A DNA stretch of 64,000 bases from Chthoniobacter sp. GTDB lineage: Bacteria > Verrucomicrobiota > Verrucomicrobiia > Chthoniobacterales > Chthoniobacteraceae. The DNA is taken from positions 62,001 to 126,000 of the forward strand of contig JAIOPH010000002.1 in assembly GCA_021414005.1 (NCBI GenBank), read 5' to 3'. Positions within the stretch are counted from its first letter, which is position 1. Each line of letters starts with the position of its first letter. Under the pieces are notes generated by a model. The model made no database searches, had not been told where the DNA came from, and saw only the letters and a program-made list of their open reading frames with translations. Of the stretch, positions 16,202 to 24,849 are shown one piece after another. Position numbers and translations under genes: made by a program.

Positions 16202-18781
16202 ATGACCACCCTCCGCACTTCACTCATCCTCGCTTTCAGCCTCGCCACCGCCGTGCATGCCGCCAAAGGCGGGCCCGCGCCGGACCCTGCCGCACTGAAG
16301 ATCGCGCCGGGTTTCAAAGTGGAACTCATTTACACGGTGCCCAAGCCGCAGCAGGGCTCGTGGGTTTCGCTGACGCAGGATAACAAGGGCCGGCTGATCG
16401 CGTGCGATCAGGGCGGGGGACTCTTTCGCGTGACGCTGCCCGCGGCAGGGAGCACGGAGGAGCCAAAGGTGGAGCCGCTCCCGATGCCCGAGGGCAAGCC
16501 TCAGGGCGGCGCGCACGGGCTGCTCTACGCGTTCGACAGTCTCTACGTGATGGTCAATGAGAAGAGCGACAAGGGCCTCTGGCGGGTGCGCGATACGGAT
16601 GGGGACGATGTGTATGACAAGGCGGAGTTCATCGTGAAATGCGATGGGGGCGGGGAGCATGGGACGCACGGGCTGGCGCTCGGGCCGGATGGAAAGTCGA
16701 TCTACTTCGCAAATGGCAACCACACCAAGCTGCCGCAGGGGCTGGCGTATTCCCGGCCGGTGGGAATCGGCGAGGATCATACCATCACGCGGCTCTGGGA
16801 TGCCAATGGCCACGCCCGGGGCATTCTCGCGCCCGGCGGCTACGCCTGCAAAACGGACCCGGAGGGCAAGCGCGTGGAGTTTTTCGCGGGCGGCTTTCGC
16901 AACATGTATGACATCGCCTTTGACGCCAACGGCGAGCTTTTCACCTATGACTCGGACATGGAGTGGGACATGGGTTCGCCGTGGTACATGCCCACGCGGA
17001 TCAATCACCTCGTGAGCGGCGGCGATTACGGTTGGCGCTCCGGCGCGGGCCGCTGGCCCAGCTACTACGCGGACTCGCTGCCGGCGGCAGTGGACATCGG
17101 GCCGGGTTCGCCGACGGGGACGATTTTTGGCACCGGGGCGAAGTTCCCGGCGAAGTATCAGCGCGCCATGTTTGCGCTGGACTGGACCTACGCGACGGTC
17201 TGGGCGATCCACTTCACGCCGGATGGCGCGAGCTTCAAGGCAGAGAAGGAAGACTTTCTCGGCGGGCAGGGTTTCTCGGTGACGGACGCGGTGATCGGCA
17301 AGCGGGACGGCGCGCTGTATGTGACAATCGGTGGGCGCGGCAACCAGTCGGGGCTCTACCGGGTGACCTACACCGGTACGGAAAGCACCGCGCCGGCGGC
17401 ACCCGTGGCCGTGACGGCGGAAGCGAAGCTGCGCCAGGGGCTGGAGACACTGCACGCCGAGGGCACGGGCCCGGAGGCGGTAACCAAGGCGTGGCCGTAT
17501 CTCGGGCACAAGGATCGGTTTATCCGCTGGGCCGCACGGGTGGCGATCGAGCATCAGCCCGCCGCGTCGTGGGCGGAAAAAGCACTCGGGGAAAAAGATC
17601 CGCAGTCGGCCCTGGAGGCGCTGATGGCGCTGGCGCGCATGGGCGACAAGGCGCTGCAGCCGAAGCTGATCGAGCGGCTCGGGCAGTTTGATTACGCCAA
17701 ACTTTCGCCCGACCTCCGGCTCGCGCTGGTGCGGGTGTGGGAGCTGACTTTTACCCGCATGGGCCGGCCCACGCCGGAAGTCTGCGCGCAGGTCGTGGCC
17801 AAGCTCGATCCGCTTTTTCCCGCCGCCGATCCCTACGCCAACCGCGAACTCGTGGCGCTGCTGAGCTATCTCGGATCGCCGACCATTGTGGCAAAGACGG
17901 TGCCGATGCTCGCCACGGCGAAGGACGCAGACATCACCATCGCCAGCACGGAAATGCTGGATCGGAATAAAGGCTATGGCGGCTCGGTCGCGGGCATGCA
18001 CAACAGCCGCCCGAACCGGCAGGCCATCGCGTATGTTTACGCGCTGCGCGAGGCCCGGGCCGGCTGGACGCCGGAGCTGCGCAAGGCGTTCTTCGGTTGG
18101 TTCCCGACGACCAGCGCATGGCGCGGCGGCAACAGCTTTAAGAAGTTCCTGGAAAACATCCGCAGCGAGGCGCTCTCCAATGTGGTGCCCGACGCCTCCG
18201 AGCGGCCGGCGCTGGAGGCTCTCGCGAAAAGCGCGCCGCCCGCGCCGCCCGCGAACATCGTTCCGCCAAAAGGCCCCGGAAAAAACTACAGCACCGCCGA
18301 GGTGGTGGCGCTGGCCGCGGGCGGGCTGAATGGGCGGAACTTCGAGCAGGGCAAGGCCATGTATGCCAGTGCGCTTTGCGTGAACTGCCACAAGATCAAA
18401 GGCGAAGGCGGCAACATCGGCCCCGACCTCACCGGCGCGGGCCAGCGCTACACGCTCACCGACTTGATGGACAACATCATCGAGCCCTCAAAGGTCATTA
18501 GCGACCAGTACGGCACCGATCAGATCGAACTGAAAGACGGCGGTACGATCGTGGGCCGCGTGACCGTGGAGGAAAACGGGAAGCTCTTCGTCATGACGAG
18601 TGCGCTCGCGCCCGACGCGCTGACCACCCTGGATTCCGCGAACGTCAAGCGCCGCTCGCCTTTCAACGTCTCGATGATGCCCGCCGGGCTCATCAACGGC
18701 ATGAACAAGGACGAACTGCTCGACCTCATCGCCTACGTCCAGGCCGCCGGGAATCCCGCGGACAAAGCCTTCCAGAAGTAG
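16202..18781 (+). CDS. PVC-type heme-binding CxxCH protein with beta-propeller and HEAT-like regions
   Basis: Large exported redox protein of 859 residues. After a signal peptide (LILAFSLATAVHAAKG) comes a sorbosone dehydrogenase-like beta-propeller of about 370 residues (IAPGFKVELIYTVPKPQQGSWVSL at the start, AGGFRNMYDIAFDANGELFTYDSDMEWDMG in the middle). An alpha-helical repeat region follows. The last 140 residues are a c-type cytochrome with CVNCH near residue 726, KGEGGNIGPDLTG, and the family's closing pattern EPSKVISDQYGTDQIELKDG. Such proteins are abundant in Verrucomicrobia and Planctomycetes and are thought to oxidise sugars or polyols in the periplasm; the substrate here is unknown. 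Confidence 0.9.
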   Translation: MTTLRTSLILAFSLATAVHAAKGGPAPDPAALKIAPGFKVELIYTVPKPQQGSWVSLTQDNKGRLIACDQGGGLFRVTLPAAGSTEEPKVEPLPMPEGKPQGGAHGLLYAFDSLYVMVNEKSDKGLWRVRDTDGDDVYDKAEFIVKCDGGGEHGTHGLALGPDGKSIYFANGNHTKLPQGLAYSRPVGIGEDHTITRLWDANGHARGILAPGGYACKTDPEGKRVEFFAGGFRNMYDIAFDANGELFTYDSDMEWDMGSPWYMPTRINHLVSGGDYGWRSGAGRWPSYYADSLPAAVDIGPGSPTGTIFGTGAKFPAKYQRAMFALDWTYATVWAIHFTPDGASFKAEKEDFLGGQGFSVTDAVIGKRDGALYVTIGGRGNQSGLYRVTYTGTESTAPAAPVAVTAEAKLRQGLETLHAEGTGPEAVTKAWPYLGHKDRFIRWAARVAIEHQPAASWAEKALGEKDPQSALEALMALARMGDKALQPKLIERLGQFDYAKLSPDLRLALVRVWELTFTRMGRPTPEVCAQVVAKLDPLFPAADPYANRELVALLSYLGSPTIVAKTVPMLATAKDADITIASTEMLDRNKGYGGSVAGMHNSRPNRQAIAYVYALREARAGWTPELRKAFFGWFPTTSAWRGGNSFKKFLENIRSEALSNVVPDASERPALEALAKSAPPAPPANIVPPKGPGKNYSTAEVVALAAGGLNGRNFEQGKAMYASALCVNCHKIKGEGGNIGPDLTGAGQRYTLTDLMDNIIEPSKVISDQYGTDQIELKDGGTIVGRVTVEENGKLFVMTSALAPDALTTLDSANVKRRSPFNVSMMPAGLINGMNKDELLDLIAYVQAAGNPADKAFQK

Positions 18782-18805
18782 GCGGCCCCTCGGCTGGGTT
18801 ATTTT

Positions 18806-18840
18806 GAAAACGCCGCGCTGCGATCCAGCGCGGCGTTTTC
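18806..18840 (+). terminator. Strong rho-independent terminator
   Basis: A perfect 15-bp stem (GAAAACGCCGCGCTG / CAGCGCGGCGTTTTC) with a 5-base loop lies 25 bp after the heme-protein stop codon. The right arm ends in TTTTC followed by ATTTC. The A-rich left flank means it could also work in the reverse direction. It separates the ThuA/heme-protein genes from dapL. Confidence 0.9.
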
Positions 18841-18895
18841 ATTTCGCGATTCCCCATTGAGCGCCGCAGACGGGTGCGCTACACCGTCCGCCCCT

Positions 18896-20125
18896 ATGGC
18901 CTTTCTCAACGACAATTATCTCAAACTCAAAGCAGGTTATCTCTTCCCGGAAATCGCCCGGCGCGTGCGCGTTTTCGCGGAGGCGAACCCGGAGGCGGCG
19001 AAGCGGATTATCCGCTGTGGCATTGGCGACGTGACGGAGCCGTTGCCGGCCGCGGTGGTGACGGCGATGCACGCGGCGGTGGACGAGATGGCGACGCGCG
19101 CAGGCTTCCACGGCTACGGGCCGGAGCAGGGTTACGAGTGGTTGCGACACGCGATTGCGGAGAACGACTTTCGCGCGCGCGGCCTCGACGTGGCGGACGA
19201 TGAAATCTTCGTGAGCGATGGCTCGAAGTGCGATTGCGGCAACATCCTCGACATCCTCGGCGCGCAGAACCGCATCGCGATTACAGACCCCGTTTATCCC
19301 GTGTACGTGGACACGAACGTGATGGCCGGGCACACCGGCGAGGCGGATGCGAGCGGGGCGTATGCCGGGCTCATCTATCTCGACTGCACGGCGGAGAATG
19401 GCTTCGTCGCCGCGCCGCCGAGCGAGCACGCGGACGTGATTTACCTCTGCTTTCCGAACAATCCGACCGGGGCCGTGGCCACGCGCGAGCAGCTCGCGGC
19501 ATGGGTCGCGTATGCGCGAGAGCATCAGTCCATCATCCTCTTCGATGCGGCCTACGAGGCTTACATCAGCGATCCCGCCGTGCCGCGCTCGATCTACGAA
19601 ATCCCCGGCGCGCGCGAGTGCGCGATCGAGTTCCGCAGCTTCTCGAAAAACGGCGGGTTCACCGGCACGCGATGCGCGTTCATCGTCGTGCCGAAGACGC
19701 TCCTGGCCTCGACGGCGGGCGGTGAACGTAAGCCGCTGCATCCGCTCTGGTCGCGCCGACATACGACGAAATTCAACGGCGTTTCCTACATCGTGCAGCG
19801 TGGCGCGGAGGCGCTCTATTCCCCTGAGGGCAAGGCGCAGATTGCCGCGCTGGTTGAGCATTACATGGGCAATGCGCGCATCCTTCGCGAAGCTGCCGCC
19901 GCCGTGGGGCTGCGCGTCTTTGGCGGCGTGAATGCGCCCTACATTTGGGTATCGACGCCCGCCGGAACGACGAGTTGGCAAATGTTCGATCGCATGCTCG
20001 GCGAGGCGAATGTGGTCATCACGCCCGGTAGCGGCTTCGGCGCAATGGGCGAAGGCTACTTCCGCATCAGCGCCTTCAACTCCCGCGCGAACGTGGAGGA
20101 AGTGGCGCGGCGGATGAAGGCGTGA
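18896..20125 (+). CDS. dapL: LL-diaminopimelate aminotransferase
   Basis: PLP enzyme that converts tetrahydrodipicolinate to LL-diaminopimelate in one step, supplying lysine and peptidoglycan. The 409-residue length matches the family. The start [20 protein letters not shown] is diagnostic. Aminotransferase class I/II motifs follow: [11 protein letters not shown], the [10 protein letters not shown] segment, [18 protein letters not shown] and [14 protein letters not shown], where Lys251 should bind PLP. The C-terminal RISAFNSR carries the substrate-binding Arg. It stands alone behind a terminator. The DapL route is used by Verrucomicrobia and Chlamydiae, which supports the taxon call. Confidence 0.95.
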   Translation: MAFLNDNYLKLKAGYLFPEIARRVRVFAEANPEAAKRIIRCGIGDVTEPLPAAVVTAMHAAVDEMATRAGFHGYGPEQGYEWLRHAIAENDFRARGLDVADDEIFVSDGSKCDCGNILDILGAQNRIAITDPVYPVYVDTNVMAGHTGEADASGAYAGLIYLDCTAENGFVAAPPSEHADVIYLCFPNNPTGAVATREQLAAWVAYAREHQSIILFDAAYEAYISDPAVPRSIYEIPGARECAIEFRSFSKNGGFTGTRCAFIVVPKTLLASTAGGERKPLHPLWSRRHTTKFNGVSYIVQRGAEALYSPEGKAQIAALVEHYMGNARILREAAAAVGLRVFGGVNAPYIWVSTPAGTTSWQMFDRMLGEANVVITPGSGFGAMGEGYFRISAFNSRANVEEVARRMKA

Positions 20126-20251
20126 CGAACGAGAAATTTGTTCAAAAGAGGCGGTTGCGAATAAAACCTCGCCTTAGAGGCAGTGTTAAAAGTTGGCGCT
20201 CAAGTATTTTATTACTGGTACGCGTTGGAGGAATGAGGTGGAAGGCTTGGG

Positions 20252-20508
20252 ATGCCGAAGAAAGAACCGTATCCAAGTGATCTTAACGATGTGGAATGGG
20301 AGCTGTTGCGCCCATTCCACGCCGCGCATCCGGCCCTGCGCCTGGACATCATCAAGCGCAGCGTCCCCCGCACCCAAAGGCTTCGCCGTCCAGCCCAAGC
20401 GTTGGATTGATTCGGCTTCGCCTAACCCTGCGGGCTGCTCTGCGAGCAGTCTGTCTCGCTGCACTCGGCTGTCGAACGCACCTTCGGCTGGATCAAGCTG
20501 GTCCGCAG
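20252..20508 (+). pseudogene. Degenerate IS5-family transposase remnant
   Basis: The frame starting MPKKEPYPSDLNDVEWELLR is the N-terminus of IS5-group transposases (YPSDLTDAEW type). After about 25 residues it jumps to the C-terminal third: LDIIKRS, then GFAVQPKRW, then ERTFGWIKLVRR, the block with the catalytic Glu. The middle of the gene is missing. A 62-bp insertion (20409-20470) splits PKRWI from VERTFGW; removing it joins the frame exactly. The end runs into an IS256 fragment on the other strand near 20505. IS-type 5' flanking sequence probably starts near 20174, but the terminal repeat could not be proven. Confidence 0.82.
20409..20470. repeat. 62-bp hairpin-bearing insertion within the IS5 remnant
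   Basis: This segment interrupts the transposase frame between PKRWI and VERTFGW. It contains a perfect stem CTGCTC-TGC-GAGCAG near 20436-20450, and TCGGCT near both ends. Taking it out restores an uninterrupted conserved protein block, so it is probably a tiny inserted element or the trace of a recombination event. Confidence 0.6.
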
Positions 20509-20640
20509 AGCACGTCCGCCTCCGCGTCCAGCAGCTTGTTCAGCGTCACGCACCACTCCGTCCAGGTGCGCCCTCACCTTCCCTTCGTCGATACTGATGA
20601 TTTTTGGCTCGTTGTTTTGGTTCTCCGTTTGGTCGTTCAT
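20505..20640 (-). pseudogene. N-terminal fragment of an IS256-family (mutator-type) transposase
   Basis: Reading the minus strand from 20640 gives MNDQTENQNNEPKIISIDEG followed by KVRAHLDGVVR, the standard N-terminus of IS256 transposases. A small deletion with a frameshift then leads to LNKLLDAEADVLCGP, the next conserved block. The gene stops there, fused to the end of the IS5 remnant. The catalytic domain is absent, so it is inactive. The intact start and the degenerate downstream part indicate a truncated insertion sequence. Confidence 0.82.
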
Positions 20641-20878
20641 GGCTGGTTGGCACCCTCAGCCTTCCTCAGTCGCCACTCTGTCCGAAAAACCGGTGCAAGT
20701 TCAGCAAAGCTCTGCTTCGTGGTGGCGGTCAGCTTCGAGGGTCACAAGGCAAAAATTAACCTGGCTCCGGGATGCCAGGCGTGGGCGGAGGAAAGCGCCA
20801 AGGTTTTGGCGGACTTATCCAGCCACCCACGCTCGGGCGGCCTTTTTCACAGGCTGCAAAGAATAAGCCAGACGGCTT
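20641..20878. other. Stretch beyond the IS256 fragment, no gene recognised
   Basis: These 238 bp probably include the leader of the IS256 remnant (minus strand, just before its ATG) and unrelated flanking DNA up to the esterase stop codon. Frames crossing it show no family motif. Confidence 0.35.
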
Positions 20879-21595
20879 TCATGGTTTGGCTGCAGATGGC
20901 TGCGGCTTTGAAAGTAACTCCACCGACTTTGCCGCGAAGCGGTGGCCCAGCTCGACGAAACCTTCCTTGGTGCAGTGCAAGTCGTTCTTGTTGCCGTTGA
21001 GGTCGTCGGTGTCCACCCATGCGCCGCGGGGGTCTTGCGTGGCGACCTTTTCCTGAATCGCCCGCACGGTGTCCCATTGCTCGTTGCCCTTGAGATGGTC
21101 GCTAAGCCGGCCGATCACGACCGCCACAGCGGGATGCTTGAGATCGTCGCGGACGGTTTGGAGCAGTGCTTTCAATGCCTCCTCATACGAGGCCGAGAGG
21201 CCGCTCTTGGCATCGCGCTCACCCTGCATCCAAGCGAAGGCGACGGTGTCGGGCGTCTTGCCGCCGAGCGCGGTTTTTACTTTGGCCATGAGCGTTTCAT
21301 AAAGCGCGCCGGGCGGCTGGTCGGCTCCAATGCTCGTGGCATCAAACGGCGTGTGCCAGCCCTTCCACCAGCAGCGGATCGGCGTGCCGCCCTTGGCGTA
21401 GTGGACGACGATCACATCGTCGTTTGGGAAAGCCTTCTTTACCGCCGGCGTGAAGGAAAGTGCGGGGTTCATGCCCTCCATGTTTGATTGCCCGGAGAGG
21501 ATGAAGAGGCGGACTTTGCCCTCCGCTGCGCCGCAATAATTCGCGCCAGACAAACATAGGCAGGCGACCAGCAGGATGAGTCGATAGCGGGACAT
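20879..21595 (-). CDS. Secreted sialate O-acetylesterase-like (SASA/DUF303) esterase
   Basis: SGNH-fold carbohydrate esterase that should remove acetyl groups from sugars outside the cytoplasm. The 238-residue protein has a signal peptide (LILLVACLCLSGANYCGAAE). It shows the SASA blocks: LFILSGQSNMEG with the nucleophile Ser (near residue 36), a YAKGGTPI segment, FAWMQGERDA, and DLHCTKEGFVELGHRFA containing the Asp-x-x-His catalytic pair. It is on the same strand as the sulfatase, whose stop lies 17 bp upstream, so the two are probably one operon. The pairing suggests joint trimming of acetylated and sulfated polysaccharides. Confidence 0.88.
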   Translation of the reverse strand: MSRYRLILLVACLCLSGANYCGAAEGKVRLFILSGQSNMEGMNPALSFTPAVKKAFPNDDVIVVHYAKGGTPIRCWWKGWHTPFDATSIGADQPPGALYETLMAKVKTALGGKTPDTVAFAWMQGERDAKSGLSASYEEALKALLQTVRDDLKHPAVAVVIGRLSDHLKGNEQWDTVRAIQEKVATQDPRGAWVDTDDLNGNKNDLHCTKEGFVELGHRFAAKSVELLSKPQPSAAKP

Positions 21596-21611
21596 GAATG
21601 GGTCGTGTTAG

Positions 21612-23063
21612 TTAGCGGGCGGATGGGGTGTTGGCGTCGGATTTCACCGGAGCGCCGGGCTCCTCGGAGAGGTCGAGCTTCTTCGGATTGGCGGCCGTTC
21701 CCGCAGGGCGTCGGGCGGAAGGCGTCGGACCGCCAATCTCGGCCTCCATCTTCGCGGCGAGAGCCTGCAGCCTCGCTACGATGTCGGGATGTTTTTCGGC
21801 TACGTTGGTCTGCTCGCCGATTTCCGCGTCAAGGTTGTAAAGGCGGGGTGCCCGACCAGTGGCGTCGGGCAGCGCGGGCTTGCCCATCGTTTCATGCTGC
21901 GGCGCGATGGCGAGTTTCCACGGTCCCTGCCGTACGGCCTGCAGGTTGTAGTTCTGGAAGTAATAGTGCGCCTCGCGCGGCGACTCCTTCGCCGTGCCGA
22001 GGAGCAGCGGCAGGATGTTGCGCCCGTCAATCACCGGCTCGGCGGGCACCGTGCCGCCGGCGACGGCGACCGCGGTGGGAAGCAGGTCGATGGTCCCGGC
22101 CACGGCATCGCACACGCTGCCGGGCGCGATTTTCCCCGGCCACCACGCGATCGTCGGCTCGCGCATTCCGCCTTCCCAAGTGCTGCCTTTGCCGCCACGC
22201 AGCGGACCCGCGCTGCCAGCGTCGGCACCCTTGATGAGCCACGGGCCGTTGTCGCTCGTGAAGATGACCAGCGTGCGCCCATCGAGTTTGAGTTCGCGCA
22301 GCGTGTCGAGCACGCGCCCCGCGCTCCAGTCCACCTCCTCCACCCAGTCGCCGAAGCGCCCGTTGTCCGACTTGCCCGCAAACTTCGCTCCGGGATGGAT
22401 GGGCGTGTGGACGGCGGTGTGCGCGAGGTAGAGCAGGAATGGCCGCTCCTTGCTCTCACGGATGAACTGCACTGCCGCGTCCGTGTAGCGCTCGACGATC
22501 CCGCTCTGCGCTTCATCCGCGACAAACTCCAGCACGCGATCATCGCGCACCAGCGGCACCCCGCGCACGCCAGACTTCGCGGATTTGGTCTGCATGTCAT
22601 TGGAATACGGGAAGCCGAAGTAGTGATCGAAACCCTGCCGCATCGGCAAAAACTCCGGCTGATCGCCGACATGCCATTTGCCCACGCACATCGTCGCATA
22701 GCCGCGCTCTTTCATCCGCTCCGCGATGGTGAATTCCGCCGGATTGAGCCCCTGTTTTCCACCCGGACCGAACACGCCCGGCACCGAAACCCGCGCTCCG
22801 TAGCAGCCCGTGAGCAACTGCGCCCGCGACACCGAGCACACCGGCGCGGCATAGAAAGACGTGAGCTTCATCCCCTCGCGCGCCATGCGGTCGAGGTTCG
22901 GCGTTTTCTGCTTGGTCGCGCCAAACGGCCCGATGTCGCCGTAGCCCATGTCATCAATGAAGATGACGACGACATTCGGTTTCGGCGCATCCGCCCCGCG
23001 TCCTGCGAGCGGGTCGAGGAGGAGGGCGAGGGTTAAAATGCGGAGGAACGATTTCATAATCAT
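21612..23063 (-). CDS. Secreted sulfatase (arylsulfatase family)
   Basis: Hydrolyses sulfate esters, probably on polysaccharides. The 483-residue protein has a signal peptide (SFLRILTLALLLDPLAGRGA). It opens with the metal site PNVVVIFIDDMGYGDIG and carries the formylglycine region CSVSRAQLLTG with the modifiable Cys near residue 76. Downstream metal and substrate motifs are GKWHVGD and VIFTSDNGPW. The usual CxPxR is CSVSR here, so Pro is replaced by Ser's neighbour Val within a CxxxR frame, a variant I believe occurs in PVC sulfatases. The start could be 23093, 23063 or 23057; I used 23063. An sulfatase-maturing enzyme is not in the window. Confidence 0.9.
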   Translation of the reverse strand: MIMKSFLRILTLALLLDPLAGRGADAPKPNVVVIFIDDMGYGDIGPFGATKQKTPNLDRMAREGMKLTSFYAAPVCSVSRAQLLTGCYGARVSVPGVFGPGGKQGLNPAEFTIAERMKERGYATMCVGKWHVGDQPEFLPMRQGFDHYFGFPYSNDMQTKSAKSGVRGVPLVRDDRVLEFVADEAQSGIVERYTDAAVQFIRESKERPFLLYLAHTAVHTPIHPGAKFAGKSDNGRFGDWVEEVDWSAGRVLDTLRELKLDGRTLVIFTSDNGPWLIKGADAGSAGPLRGGKGSTWEGGMREPTIAWWPGKIAPGSVCDAVAGTIDLLPTAVAVAGGTVPAEPVIDGRNILPLLLGTAKESPREAHYYFQNYNLQAVRQGPWKLAIAPQHETMGKPALPDATGRAPRLYNLDAEIGEQTNVAEKHPDIVARLQALAAKMEAEIGGPTPSARRPAGTAANPKKLDLSEEPGAPVKSDANTPSAR

Positions 23064-23269
23064 GCCCGACCGTAGAAAGCCGAGCACCGACATGCGAGGG
23101 GAGAATCGGCATGCACACGGATGCGCCGCCGGTTCAGTATCGGATTTTCCCTTTGCCCCAACTCACTCGCAAAGCGCTGCCAGACTCGACAGTAAAGTGT
23201 TCCGCCTCGATTTTGCCCAAGTTCGTTGTGGAAATTTCACCTTTAAATCAATACATACCCGTAACTGCC

Positions 23270-24124
23270 ATGACCCAATTATCCCGCCGTCACTTCATCA
23301 AAGGCTCGTTCCTCGCCGGAGCCGCCGTCAGTCTCACGCCGTCCCTGCTGAGAGCCGCGGGCAAGGACATTCCGATTGGCGTCCAGCTTTACTCGGTGCG
23401 GGACGATTGTGGGAAGGACTTCGACGGAGCCCTGGCGCAGATCGCGAAAATGGGTTTCGTCGCCGTGGAATTCGCGGGCTACTTCGGCTACCGCACACGG
23501 CCCAAGGAACTACGCCAGAAGCTCGACGACCTCGGCTTGAAGGGCATCAGCACCCACATCGGCACCGGCAACCTCCGGCCCAACGAACTGCCGCGGACCA
23601 TCGAATTTCACCAAATCATCGGGTGCAAATATCTCATCGTGCCGGGGGACGGTGCGTTTACACATCCTGAGAAGAGCAAGGAACTGGCCGAGACTTTCAA
23701 CAAGACCGCCGAGGTCCTAAAGCCGCTGGGCATGGCCTGCGGTTACCACAACCACACCCAGGAATTCACCAAGGTCGGTGACAAAACTTATTACGACTTG
23801 TTTGCCGAGCGCACCACGCCGGATGTGGTTCTGGAGCAGGATTGCGGCTGGAGTTCCGCCGCCGGATTGAAGCCTGCGGAGGTCATGAAACCGTATCCGG
23901 GACGGACCAAGCTCGTGCATTTCAAACCCACCGTGGTCGGTGGCGACAAAACGAAGAAAGCGATCTTCGGCGAAGATTCCGTGGACTGGGTTTCCACACT
24001 CGAAGCGTGCCGCACGGTCGGCGGAACGGAGTTTCTTTTGATCGAGCAAGAGGTGTATCCCGATGGCAAATCCGCGATGGAATGCACGGCGCTTTCTTTG
24101 GCCGGACTGAAGAAGATCATGTAA
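23270..24124 (+). CDS. Tat-exported sugar phosphate isomerase/epimerase family protein
   Basis: TIM-barrel protein of the AP-endonuclease-2/xylose isomerase-like family, common in PVC genomes near sugar-degrading genes. The 284-residue product starts MTQLSRRHFIKGSFLAGAAV, a twin-arginine signal. The barrel follows with IPIGVQLYSVRDDCGKD, MGFVAVEFAGYFG, a GISTHIGTG strand, GYHNHTQEF, VVLEQDCGW and LVHFKP; the His, Glu and Asp at strand ends are the likely metal ligands. I placed the start at 23270 because the upstream in-frame extension lies before the Tat motif. It is divergent from the sulfatase. The substrate is unknown. Confidence 0.88.
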   Translation: MTQLSRRHFIKGSFLAGAAVSLTPSLLRAAGKDIPIGVQLYSVRDDCGKDFDGALAQIAKMGFVAVEFAGYFGYRTRPKELRQKLDDLGLKGISTHIGTGNLRPNELPRTIEFHQIIGCKYLIVPGDGAFTHPEKSKELAETFNKTAEVLKPLGMACGYHNHTQEFTKVGDKTYYDLFAERTTPDVVLEQDCGWSSAAGLKPAEVMKPYPGRTKLVHFKPTVVGGDKTKKAIFGEDSVDWVSTLEACRTVGGTEFLLIEQEVYPDGKSAMECTALSLAGLKKIM

Positions 24125-24177
24125 CGCCAAAGATCGCTGGTGATCGCGGCGAGTTTTGGCTCGGGTGTTCCAAATCG

Positions 24178-24816
24178 CTACGCGGCGAAAATGGATCGTG
24201 GGCGTTGGGAGTTGAGAGTGAGCCAGGATTCGTTGCCGTCGCGGCGCATTTCGATGGTGCGGATGATTTGCAGGGCAAGGAGGATGCGGAAGCGCTGAGG
24301 TTCGTCGGGAAGGTCCACCGGGAGACTGTGGAGTGGGACGCGGCGATCGCGCTGGAGACGGTGGAGGAGCGCGGCGGCGAGGGTGTGGTCGGCGCTATCG
24401 AGCCAGAGCCAGGCGCGGAGCGTGCCCCAGATGCTGAGGGTGATGCGGGGGAGGGCAAGGAGGAAATCGGCGGTGATTGCGGCGGCGTTTTTGTCGTCGC
24501 GCGGGAGGGCATGGGCGTGAAGGCGATTGTCGATCCACGTGTAGATGAGCGAGCAGAGCGCGGCGAAGGCGAAGATCACGCCGAAGCCGCGCGGAATGGC
24601 GAATTCGGATTGCTCGCTGATGGTGGTGGCGAGGATGGTCAGCCACTCGCAGACGGCGTAGAGCAGCGACCAAAGGAGTGCCGCGACGAAGGCGGTGAAG
24701 AAGGCGATGAGCAGCACCTGGCGGTTGTGCGTGGCGACTTCGCGGCGGAGGGCGCGCGCGGTGCTTTCGATGGTGGCGGCGCGCGGTCCCGGTGCAGTGA
24801 AACCTGTGGAGCGCAT
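24178..24816 (-). CDS. Hypothetical membrane protein
   Basis: Unrecognised 212-residue protein. A basic N-terminus (ATIESTARALRREVATHNRQ) is followed by two membrane helices (about 33-58, LLIAFFTAFVAALLWSLLYA, and about 78-98, FGVIFAFAALCSLIYTW). The soluble C-terminal half of about 100 residues contains QRFRILLALQIIRTIEMRRD. It lies 33 bp downstream of larE on the same strand, probably at the end of the hemQ-larE operon. No catalytic motif was seen. Confidence 0.62.
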   Translation of the reverse strand: MRSTGFTAPGPRAATIESTARALRREVATHNRQVLLIAFFTAFVAALLWSLLYAVCEWLTILATTISEQSEFAIPRGFGVIFAFAALCSLIYTWIDNRLHAHALPRDDKNAAAITADFLLALPRITLSIWGTLRAWLWLDSADHTLAAALLHRLQRDRRVPLHSLPVDLPDEPQRFRILLALQIIRTIEMRRDGNESWLTLNSQRPRSIFAA

Positions 24817-24849
24817 GAAACCAGCGGCGGGGGAAATAAATACGCGGTG

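Noticed and set aside
16220..18391. A 723-residue minus-strand frame opposite the heme protein
   Set aside because: It mirrors a gene with a signal peptide, propeller motifs and CxxCH; the reverse frame is Arg/His-rich and lacks any domain.
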